Below, one piece after another: positions 3,974 to 9,628 of a DNA stretch of 9,628 nucleotides (the first letter of the stretch is position 1; every line of letters starts with the position of its first letter). Position numbers and translations under genes: made by a program. Location of the stretch: NCBI GenBank assembly GCA_021791995.1, contig JAJYVN010000100.1, positions 1-9,628 on the forward strand, in the 5' to 3' direction. Under the pieces are notes generated by a model. That model ran no database searches. It was not told where the DNA came from and was given only the letters and a program-made list of their open reading frames with translations. Source of the stretch: Bacillota bacterium. GTDB taxonomy: Bacteria; Bacillota; Sulfobacillia; RBS10-35; JAJYVN01.

Positions 3974-6034
3974 TCAAACGCGGCTAGCGTAGTCTTCGTC
4001 ATACTGCCACCTGCTTTGGTGATAACGACGCTGCTGGTAACAGGTATCACACCAGTGCGACCACGGAGCACATATCCGACCACATGTACTGCAATGGGCA
4101 ACACCATCCGTTACGGCCTGACGAAGCCTGGCGATAATAGCCTTAGCTACCGCTGCCTCATACGCCACAACCTCGTTATGGGTAATGCTCCCCACGCCAG
4201 GGAACGCCAGACTGAACCAGCGAAGTGCGGCGGCTTGACGTCCCGCCACTTCGAGCTCCTCGATCGAACCGGAAGGCTCACTAGTGATCAACGGTTGTAG
4301 CGAGGCATCGCCGACAATTGCATGGGCGAAACGAGCAAGCACGGCAGCATCAACCACATTTTCCGGATCGAGAGGACTACGAGCAAGGTGCCAGGCCGTC
4401 CCGAGATCGACAGCACGTAAACCGACTGCCCGTTCCACCACTGCCAAACGCCCCACTAGGTCTGCTACCGAAGCCGGCTGGATCCACCCAACGTCGTTCG
4501 CCACGGCAACCGCAGCGTCCGACCAGGCCAACAGCCGAGCAGGAAGTTGATCGGCCTCGGTAGCGCCCAAGTCATCAAGGACCGGAGCGAGCCGTCCCTT
4601 CTCTACGCGCCTGTACCCGCGCAGACCGCCACCCACGTCTGCAAGCGGCGTGGACGCTTTGGCAACAATTTTTGGTGAGGCCGACAGTCCTGCGATGCCA
4701 ACAAGCGCTCCCGCCTTGCCAGAACTCTCGTAGCCGAACCGCCCAGCACGCCCTGCGATCTGAGCGACCTCCCATGCCCAAAGGTTCCGACGTACTTCGC
4801 CGTCGTACTTGGCCGTCTCGGCAAACAGCACCACCGAAACCGGCAGATTGACGCCGTGTCCGATCACGTCAGTTGCCACCACTACATCGGCCTCGCCTGC
4901 AATGAAGCTGGCAATCTCTGATCTCCTGGCGCCCGGAGGCATCGCCCCGTACAGCACGACGGGATGACGTCCGGCGGCCTCGAGCATCCCGGCAACGTGA
5001 TACACAGCCTTGCGCGAGAACGCCACCACTGCTGCCCGGTCCGGCACTTCCGAAAGCTGCAACGGTTTTGAGAGGATCTCGAGCGGACACAGACGTTCGT
5101 GCTGTACCACATCCACCGTTGGAAAAGCTGCCCGCACAATAGGCAGAGCATCGAACGCTCCGACAATGTGAATATGCTGATACTCCGCTCCGAGCAGGAG
5201 ACGGGTCCACGCCCAACCGCGCTCTGGATCGCTGGCCCAGTGGACCTCGTCGAGCACTAGCAGCTCACCATGCATCGGAGCCATCTCGGCCGTGCAGCAG
5301 ATGATCGGAGCACAGGCGTTGATACGCTCCTCTCCCGTTACGAGCCCGACCCGGCCCTCGTCGAGGCGGGCGCTCAGACGCTCGAATGCCTCCCCCGCCA
5401 ACATCCGAAGCGGCGCGGCGTAGACGCCCGCTCCTGCATCTACCAAGGCATCGAGAGCGTCGTGGGTCTTGCCCGAATTGGTCGGTCCGGCGTGAAACAC
5501 CACCGTGGCGGGCTCAGTCCTACGCACCGGCACCCCCGGCCGCACGGCCTCTCGGGCCTCGACCATTTCGACGGCCCGACGTTCCTTAACCGCTACGCGT
5601 TCCACGACAGGACGTTCCTTCTGGCCTGTCCCGCCGCTTTGCTGTGCGGCCTTCTCCTCCAGACGTTGACGCGCCGTCGACGCCTCCCACGCCTTGCGCG
5701 CTCGCACTAGCCATGCTGGAGCCTCCGTTGCTCTGACGAGCGCAGCGATCTCCCTTGCCGGCACCCTCCAGAAGTTCTGCGGGCCGTATCCCATACTGCC
5801 GCTCACTTGGTGTCCAGACAGGTCCCCGCGCTCAATCGCAGATCGCACAGAGCCGGTCGAGACCCCAAGGACTTTTGCCACCTCCGTGGTTCTGAGATCC
5901 TTTTGCGCTTGATTCGGATCAAGTGCAGCGGCGAGCTTGTCCGCCTCGACAGCTCGTGCGGCTCGTTCCGCCATGACAGCACGCCATTGCGTTCCCGTCC
6001 CCGAGCTAGAGCGACCCTGTTGCGAGTATTCCAT
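3974..6034 (-). CDS. SUV3-like SF2 (DExH) helicase with N-terminal HTH and C-terminal zinc ribbon
   Basis: This 686-residue protein should be an ATP-dependent nucleic-acid unwinding enzyme of the SUV3 type. SUV3 works on RNA in mitochondria with a 3'-5' exonuclease. An excisionase/MerR-like helix-turn-helix (TTEVAKVLGVSTGSVRSAIE, about 49-68, with wing to about 96) is followed by a charged linker. The helicase core has motif I GPTNSGKT (183-190), VTGEER (232-237), motif II DEVH (262-265), RGWAWTRLLLG, motif V ATDVIGHGVNLP (387-398) and motif VI QIAGRAGRFG (425-434). GPTNSGKT, VTGEER and RGWAWTR are SUV3 hallmarks as I remember the family. The C-terminus has a CxxC-CxxC zinc ribbon (Cys648, 651, 662, 665) absent from mitochondrial SUV3. 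The start is uncertain: the ATG at 6034 has a G-rich stretch upstream, while an in-frame GTG at 6076 would add 14 residues. The stop lies at the edge of the IS, so the natural C-terminus may have been altered. Confidence 0.88.
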   Translation of the reverse strand: MEYSQQGRSSSGTGTQWRAVMAERAARAVEADKLAAALDPNQAQKDLRTTEVAKVLGVSTGSVRSAIERGDLSGHQVSGSMGYGPQNFWRVPAREIAALVRATEAPAWLVRARKAWEASTARQRLEEKAAQQSGGTGQKERPVVERVAVKERRAVEMVEAREAVRPGVPVRRTEPATVVFHAGPTNSGKTHDALDALVDAGAGVYAAPLRMLAGEAFERLSARLDEGRVGLVTGEERINACAPIICCTAEMAPMHGELLVLDEVHWASDPERGWAWTRLLLGAEYQHIHIVGAFDALPIVRAAFPTVDVVQHERLCPLEILSKPLQLSEVPDRAAVVAFSRKAVYHVAGMLEAAGRHPVVLYGAMPPGARRSEIASFIAGEADVVVATDVIGHGVNLPVSVVLFAETAKYDGEVRRNLWAWEVAQIAGRAGRFGYESSGKAGALVGIAGLSASPKIVAKASTPLADVGGGLRGYRRVEKGRLAPVLDDLGATEADQLPARLLAWSDAAVAVANDVGWIQPASVADLVGRLAVVERAVGLRAVDLGTAWHLARSPLDPENVVDAAVLARFAHAIVGDASLQPLITSEPSGSIEELEVAGRQAAALRWFSLAFPGVGSITHNEVVAYEAAVAKAIIARLRQAVTDGVAHCSTCGRICAPWSHWCDTCYQQRRYHQSRWQYDEDYASRV

Positions 6035-6127
6035 AATGCGCCGGCACCCCACCCTCTCCGAACACTGTCTGTTCACAGTACCGCTGCTGGGCCTGGTAAG
6101 GCTGGTTCATGCGTCAACCGAGAAGGC
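6035..6127. other. Spacer between membrane protein and helicase
   Basis: This gap of about 90 bases holds the helicase ribosome-binding region (GGAGAGGGTGGGG on the minus strand) and a short dyad, ACTGT-ctgttc-ACAGT (about 6064-6079). I see no convincing terminator. The alternative helicase start (GTG, 6076) lies inside the dyad. Confidence 0.35.
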
Positions 6128-6820
6128 TCACTCCCAGGCGGCAGACACCCGTTCCGAGACGAGCTTACGAGAGTTCGGCTCGCCAATCATTACCGTCCAC
6201 GGATTGGTGTTCTGGTGCACACTTCCGTACCAAAGAAAGCTAGATCCACCCATGGTGCTGCACTCACCACTGTTCCGCAGTCCGTCAAGAGAAGGTCCAA
6301 CCATGGAACTGTTGACTTCACAGCACGCACCGCCTGGCAAGCAAAACATCCACGGCGTCAACGGCAATCCGCTAACAACTGGAGCTGGTAGCGATCTGGT
6401 GAGATCGATGAGCGTGACCCTCTCCGGATCGTAGTTGTGCGGACACGCTACCACCATGGCGGCATGCTCACTAGAAAAGCATGGATCCCAAAGTAGGTTT
6501 CCGGCAGAACAGCGCCACGCGTCCGCCCGACTCGAAGCGGCAACGGAAGTCTCCCAACACCACCCCGAGACGATTGAGGTAACGGTAACACCCGCTACCA
6601 CTCCCGACGGACCAATGGGTTCGTATACCGTAACCACGGTGGCTGTAGGCGCTGGAGTGGGAGCGCCCCCACGACGACCTGACACCGAAGTCAGGCGCCC
6701 CGCAGCGAAAGCGGCACCTGTGACGATCAAAACGACCGACACGACACCGCATGCTCGCAAGATCCGCCTACTCACATGAAGGGTGACGCCGCCAAGCGCT
6801 CTATCGTCACCAGTGTGCAC
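6128..6820 (-). CDS. Membrane-anchored or secreted cysteine-rich protein of unknown function
   Basis: This 230-residue protein has a short basic N-terminus, one hydrophobic helix at about 20-41 (ILRACGVVSVVLIVTGAAFA) and a Pro/Thr/Ala-rich linker (RRGGAPTPAPTATVV). The remainder should lie outside the membrane and has eight cysteines (88, 104, 114, 126, 160, 166, 167, 187), consistent with disulfides. The patch CWETSVAASSRADAWRCSAG, then LLWDPCFSS and VVACP, resembles a motif I recall from actinobacterial secreted proteins of unknown function. I chose the GTG at 6820 because GAGGA lies just upstream and it starts 20 bases after the preceding stop. The longer frame from 6913 would overlap that gene by 73 bases and put 31 extra residues before the helix. 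The close spacing suggests co-transcription with the gene upstream. No enzyme motif is visible. Confidence 0.72.
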   Translation of the reverse strand: MHTGDDRALGGVTLHVSRRILRACGVVSVVLIVTGAAFAAGRLTSVSGRRGGAPTPAPTATVVTVYEPIGPSGVVAGVTVTSIVSGWCWETSVAASSRADAWRCSAGNLLWDPCFSSEHAAMVVACPHNYDPERVTLIDLTRSLPAPVVSGLPLTPWMFCLPGGACCEVNSSMVGPSLDGLRNSGECSTMGGSSFLWYGSVHQNTNPWTVMIGEPNSRKLVSERVSAAWE

Positions 6821-6840
6821 GCTATCCTCGTACTCCGGCA

Positions 6841-7650
6841 CTATACGAGCACCTCCGCAACGTACACGAGGTCGGCTATCTGCCTTCGCAGCGGTCCGGC
6901 ACCGCTCTCCCATGCCTCCAGCAGCACAGATGCCGGATCCGACTGCGGTCCTCGCTCGGCAAACTCCAGCGCATCAACGGTGTCGTCGTCGCTAGCGTAG
7001 ACATAGATGAGGCTTGCCTCGTCAGTCTCCATGATCGTAACATCCGGCCCGACGATAAGGCGTGATTCCCAAACCGAACGCACCGTGACGTTCCCCAGGA
7101 TCACAGCGTCGCAGCGGACCATGTACTCGATAGCGGCCTGGTCTTGTGCCACCACTAGGCAGTCCACCAGACGTCGCGCCGTTCCCCCATCCTCCACGGA
7201 CACGACACTGTTAGTGGCGTCCTCCAACACTGCAACGTCCTCGACAGCCACGAAACCGTCCTTCGCCACCCCGTGCACCCACTCCAAGAGCCGCACGATA
7301 GAACGATCGTCAGCCGTTGCAGTACCCTCCTCGATGATCCGGACCTTGGGCGCTCTTTGGCGCGGGGACAGCACCTCGGCACATTTCGCGCATAAGGATC
7401 CGTCGTCAACGTCCGTAGCTGCGATCCGGGCGCTCTCGGTCGGACGGCAAAACAGCCGTGCCTCGACATAGGTCTTCGCTGAATGAGAACGCGGGTGACG
7501 TACCGTCGTAACTACCCCGAGATGTCCCACCCCGCTCGTTGCCGACGTGGCGGTCTTCCGAAACTTCGCTCGAACGGTATCTCCGACACGAGCCTTTGCC
7601 AACGGCACAACCGGGCGTGAGTCTATCCCCACATCATCCAGTGAACCCAT
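6841..7650 (-). CDS. Unrecognised 269-residue soluble protein
   Basis: I do not recognise this family. The start is well supported: AAGGAGGAGACGGGG directly precedes the ATG. The N-terminal third is basic (ARVGDTVRAKFRKTATSATS) and contains a possible metal site, Cys68 followed by CAKC (Cys87, Cys90). From about 103 to 235 the sequence alternates hydrophobic strands with acidic turns (AVEDVAVLEDATNSVVSVED, VDCLVVAQD, AVILGNVTVRSVWESRLIVG), suggesting a beta-rich or beta-helix-like domain. The C-terminus is helical (ASVLLEAWESGAGPLRRQIA). There is no signal peptide or membrane segment. It precedes the membrane protein by 20 bases and follows the 7-unit repeat gene by 95 bases, so it may be the first gene of a block ending in the helicase. 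Confidence 0.75.
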   Translation of the reverse strand: MGSLDDVGIDSRPVVPLAKARVGDTVRAKFRKTATSATSGVGHLGVVTTVRHPRSHSAKTYVEARLFCRPTESARIAATDVDDGSLCAKCAEVLSPRQRAPKVRIIEEGTATADDRSIVRLLEWVHGVAKDGFVAVEDVAVLEDATNSVVSVEDGGTARRLVDCLVVAQDQAAIEYMVRCDAVILGNVTVRSVWESRLIVGPDVTIMETDEASLIYVYASDDDTVDALEFAERGPQSDPASVLLEAWESGAGPLRRQIADLVYVAEVLV

Positions 7651-7665
7651 CCCCGTCTCCTCCTT
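7640..7665 (-). promoter_or_regulatory. Strong Shine-Dalgarno of the unrecognised gene
   Basis: AAGGAGGAGACGGGG lies directly before the ATG at 7650. It is the best ribosome-binding site in the window and differs from the G-rich GGGGGTGG type used by the repeat genes, so this gene probably has a different origin. Confidence 0.6.
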
Positions 7666-7745
7666 GCTCGAAGAGCATTAACAACCTGCTATCGGCATCT
7701 TGAAGCACGCCGCAGAGCCCGCAACTGAAAACGGTGGCATTCTGC
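7651..7745. other. Gap between 7-unit repeat gene and unrecognised gene
   Basis: These 95 bases form the longest gap between same-strand genes outside the IS. The repeat-gene side matches the 3' end of the 1-unit gene (GGCGGTTTGTGAGC) and then changes to unrelated sequence, so this is a likely junction. A promoter for the block 7650-3974 could be here, but I see no convincing -35/-10 pair or terminator hairpin. Confidence 0.4.
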
Positions 7746-8507
7746 TCACAAACCGCCCTCCGTCCTCATCCTCGCCACCACCCGTATCCGCTCCGGTACC
7801 ACCGAATTCTCCGCCAAGGCCTTCTGGATCGCTGCCACCTGCGACCTGCTCAATATCTCAGCCAACTCGACAGTAAGCCCTGGGCTGGCAGCTGTCGCCA
7901 CCTGTACCCACTCGTTCTCATCCCCCACCCCTGCCCGGATCACGTCTTCTGGCGCACCCGGATTCCCCACCGCCGCCTCCCGCACCTCCCACTCATCCTT
8001 ATCCTTCACCCCCGCCCTGATCACGTCCTCGGGCGCACTCGGATGCCCCACCGCCGCTCTTCGCACCTCCGGATGCTTATCCTTCACCCCCGCCCTGATC
8101 ACGTCCTCGGGCGCACTCGGATGCCCCACTGCCACCAGCCGCACGTCCGGGTCCTCATCCTCCGCCCCCGCCCTGATAGCGGCCTCGGGCGCACGCGGAT
8201 TGTCCGCCGCCGCCATCCGCACAAGTAAGTCCTCATCCACCACCCCCGCCCTGATCACGTCTTTAGGCGCGCTCGGATTTCCCACCGCCGCCCTCCGCAC
8301 GTTCGGGTTTTCGTCCCTCGCACCGGCCCGAATCACGTCCACCGGTGCATTTGGGTTCTCCAACGCCGCCCACCGCACCCACGAGGACCTGTCCCGTGCT
8401 CCCGCCCTGATCACGCTCCTAGGACAGGAACTCTGCAGCAGGACCCGCGTCTGCTCCGCAGGTTCCAACCCATTAAACCTCTCCACGGTCATCGTCTCTG
8501 CGCCCAT
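7746..8507 (-). CDS. LRV/HEAT-like repeat protein, 7 units
   Basis: This is the longest member of the family here, with 253 residues. It has an N-cap at 1-28 (MGAETMTVERFNGLEPAEQ, ending in Cys28), seven units at 29-211 and a C-cap at 212-253 (TVELAEILSRSQ, then NSVVPERIRVVARMRTEGGL). Six units are 26 residues long; the sixth has one extra residue (KDKDEWEVRE) and is 81 bp. The first two units and the fifth are diverged in the PEDVIRAG motif (PRSVIRAG, PVDVIRAG, PEAAIRAG). The sequence before the start (GGGGGTGGTCTTGGTATGGGCG) is almost the same as before the 6-unit gene, so the two share a recent ancestor. The gene's 3' end resembles that of the 1-unit gene up to the stop codon, after which the sequences differ. 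No signal, membrane or catalytic motif is present, and the role is unknown. Confidence 0.86.
   Translation of the reverse strand: MGAETMTVERFNGLEPAEQTRVLLQSSCPRSVIRAGARDRSSWVRWAALENPNAPVDVIRAGARDENPNVRRAAVGNPSAPKDVIRAGVVDEDLLVRMAAADNPRAPEAAIRAGAEDEDPDVRLVAVGHPSAPEDVIRAGVKDKHPEVRRAAVGHPSAPEDVIRAGVKDKDEWEVREAAVGNPGAPEDVIRAGVGDENEWVQVATAASPGLTVELAEILSRSQVAAIQKALAENSVVPERIRVVARMRTEGGL
7875..8423 (-). repeat. Seven tandem coding repeats (six of 78 bp, one of 81 bp)
   Basis: The core recurs at 7938, 8019, 8097, 8175, 8253, 8331 and 8409. The steps are 81, then 78 five times. The 3-bp longer step preserves the frame. The unit at 8175 reads gatagc, so its motif is PEAAIRAG. Confidence 0.92.
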
Positions 8508-8538
8508 ACCAAGACCACCCCCGAAGCACTCAGACCAC
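8508..8538 (-). repeat. Conserved intergenic spacer of the repeat-gene array (copy 2)
   Basis: This is the second copy of the spacer at 858-888. GTGGTCTGAGTG is followed by two changed bases and then TCGGGGGTGG. It separates the truncated repeat gene from the 7-unit gene and carries the latter's ribosome-binding site. Confidence 0.75.
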
Positions 8539-8793
8539 TCACCGACTGCCCGACGCGTTCAGCCTCGCCACCACCCTGATCCTCTCCGGCACGACCGGGT
8601 TCCCCGCCAAAGCCTCCTGGATCGCCATCACCTCCGACTCGCTCAACTTTGCTGCCAGCTCAGCAGTAAGCGCTGGACTAGATGCGGCTGCTGCCCGCAC
8701 CCGCCAGGACCCATCCAGTGCTCCCAACGAGATCACATCCTTGGGAGCACTCCAATTCCCCACCGCCGCCCAACGTACCCACTCCCTATCACC
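8539..8793 (-). pseudogene. 5'-truncated LRV/HEAT-like repeat gene
   Basis: Family similarity starts abruptly at GDREWVRWAAVGN, then one full unit (PKDVISLGALDGSWRVRAAA) and a complete C-cap (TAELAAKLSESE, then NPVVPERIRVVARL) to the stop at 8539. The N-cap and earlier units are missing. The only start codon, the GTG at 8761-8763, lies in the middle of a repeat unit and has no ribosome-binding site. The break coincides with the methyltransferase stop codon (8789-8791), so the upstream part was probably replaced when the methyltransferase segment arrived. A short product of 74 residues could still be made by translational coupling, but I consider this a remnant. Confidence 0.7.
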
Positions 8794-9628
8794 CCGCCGT
8801 CGAGCGAGACCCTTCTCCGCTCCTGGATGGACTAAAGGCGTGGCGATGCACGTATCTCGCTATCGCCGCGCCGAGTAGCGGCGGCACGGCGTTTCCGATC
8901 TGGCGGGCGATCTCGGTCTTGGTGCCCTCGAAGATGAACCAGTCCGGAAAGGTCTGAAGACGGGCTGCTTCACGGTGGGAGATCGGGCGATTAGCAGTCG
9001 GATGTAGGTACCTGCCCTTCTCCGGCTTGAAAAACTCGGTGCGAATCGTGCCCGACGGACGATCCCACCACAGGCGGCCCATCACATCGGTGGTACCCGT
9101 TGGCTTGTTCGCCCAGCACGCTGGCGTAATGTCCGGCCGGTTTCTCATAAGATCAAAGCGATTTCCACCGGGAGGTATAGCCCGATACCGTTCCAAGGAA
9201 GTCGGCAGTGGTCGTCGGCCGAAGTGGAGGTGCTGGGCGTCCCCGACGATCTCCGGTTCAGTACCGCGGGTGCGGGACGGTAGGTCCCCGATGGCATCTC
9301 GGACCGTCACATACGGTATCTGGCCTGGCGACTGCGGTCCGTGAGTCGGCGGCGGAGGCCATGGCAATGCAGCGAGGTGATCCCGCACCGCTACTAGTAT
9401 TCCCCGACGGCGATGCTGAGGCACCCCGTAGTCGGCAGCGTCCAACACGCCGTATGCGGCAGTGTACGCCCGCAAGGTGGTGTCGGATTCGAGGAGTCCA
9501 AGCAGATCTATGAATTGGCTGGATCGCTGGAACTCCGGCACGTTCTCGATGACGAAGGCTCGCGGACGGATGGTTCTCACGGCGTCGAGGTAGTGCTTCC
9601 ACAAGCCGTTCAAGTTGGCCCGGCTGAC
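8789..9628 (-). CDS. DNA (cytosine-5) methyltransferase, C-terminal part (start beyond right edge)
   Basis: The enzyme transfers a methyl group from S-adenosylmethionine to carbon 5 of cytosine at a specific DNA site. The 279 visible residues, numbered from the window edge, include motif VI FVIENVPEF (25-33), motif VIII DYGVPQHRRRG (66-76), a target-recognition region (about 95-200, containing TPACWANKPTGTTDVMGRLW), motif IX HREAARLQTFPDW (218-230) and motif X QIGNAVPP (243-250). Motifs I and IV (the Pro-Cys catalytic loop) must lie beyond the edge; the frame is open to the last base, and the internal TTG at 9613 is not the true start. The end SPSRSGEGSRSTAG is not conserved in the family. 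No restriction endonuclease gene is visible downstream; a partner could be upstream, outside the window. The stop overlaps the start of a truncated repeat gene. Confidence 0.93.
   Translation of the reverse strand, partial: VSRANLNGLWKHYLDAVRTIRPRAFVIENVPEFQRSSQFIDLLGLLESDTTLRAYTAAYGVLDAADYGVPQHRRRGILVAVRDHLAALPWPPPPTHGPQSPGQIPYVTVRDAIGDLPSRTRGTEPEIVGDAQHLHFGRRPLPTSLERYRAIPPGGNRFDLMRNRPDITPACWANKPTGTTDVMGRLWWDRPSGTIRTEFFKPEKGRYLHPTANRPISHREAARLQTFPDWFIFEGTKTEIARQIGNAVPPLLGAAIARYVHRHAFSPSRSGEGSRSTAG

Larger units (their letters stand above)
1964..3976 (-). mobile_element. IS200/IS605-family insertion sequence with divergent tnpA and tnpB
   Basis: The element is about 2.0 kb. It carries a Y1 transposase (tnpA, plus strand) and a TnpB nuclease (minus strand) transcribed away from each other. 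The same 20-base hairpin lies near both ends (1972-1991 and 3936-3955) in the same orientation, as expected for the subterminal hairpins that TnpA recognises; there are no inverted terminal repeats. The tnpB-side (right) end is placed after TTCAC (minus strand, 1968-1964) because similarity to a repeat gene begins on the next base. The other (left) end is less certain. It lies between the outer hairpin stem at 3968 and about 3979, at the helicase stop codon; the minus-strand TTTGA there may be the target motif. Both genes look intact, so the element may still be active. Confidence 0.83.

Noticed and set aside
5270..5710. Plus-strand open frame of 146 codons inside the helicase region
   Set aside because: It is antisense to conserved helicase motifs, has no recognisable domain and no good ribosome-binding site. 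Other plus-strand frames at 2530-3042, 5807-6391 and 7007-7471 are rejected for the same reason.
6055..6082. GAAC...GTTC near the helicase start as an SOS (LexA) box
   Set aside because: The half-sites are seven bases apart instead of the four of the actinobacterial/Gram-positive box, so it does not fit.
1..9628. tRNA, rRNA or riboswitch
   Set aside because: I saw no cloverleaf, rRNA-like or known riboswitch sequence on either strand by eye. A covariance-model search would be needed to exclude weak cases.

Overview
The window is GC-rich. Its codon usage, its IS605-type TnpB and its secreted-protein motif all suggest an actinomycete (Actinomycetota); I cannot name a genus. Every gene except the transposase tnpA lies on the minus strand, so transcription runs from right to left. 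The mix of gene families, the insertion sequence and the broken genes mark an accessory region rather than a housekeeping locus.

Right edge (9628-8789): the C-terminal two thirds of a cytosine-5 DNA methyltransferase, whose start lies outside the window. Its stop codon falls exactly where a 5'-truncated repeat gene begins (8793-8539). That remnant is followed by an intact 253-residue repeat protein (8507-7746). Next come an unrecognised soluble protein (7650-6841), a single-pass membrane or secreted cysteine-rich protein (6820-6128), and a large SUV3-like SF2 helicase with an N-terminal helix-turn-helix and a C-terminal zinc ribbon (6034-3974).

Middle (about 3976-1964): an IS200/IS605-type insertion sequence. 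It has divergent tnpA (Y1/HUH transposase, plus strand) and tnpB (RNA-guided nuclease, minus strand). The same 20-base hairpin, CCCCGCCCTTACGGACGGGG, is present at both ends. The sequence just outside the tnpB-side end is the last dozen codons of a repeat gene (1963-1927). The sequence just outside the other end is the helicase stop codon. The two flanks therefore belong to different genes.

Left part (1892-1): four more repeat genes in a head-to-tail array (1892-1602, 1569-889, 857-252 and 218 to the edge), with gaps of only 32 to 33 bases. Each full gene has the same plan: a 28-residue N-cap ending in Cys, then a variable number of 26-residue leucine-rich-repeat-variant (LRV)/HEAT-like units (1, 5, 6 or 7), then a C-cap of 42 or 43 residues. 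The unit is 78 bp, so units can be gained or lost without breaking the frame.

The most interesting signal is this expanding and decaying family of alpha-solenoid proteins. It is split by a helicase module and an IS605 element and bordered by a DNA methyltransferase. A shared job, such as defence or immunity to a toxin, is only a guess. The repeat architecture, the junctions and the broken copies are read directly from the sequence.
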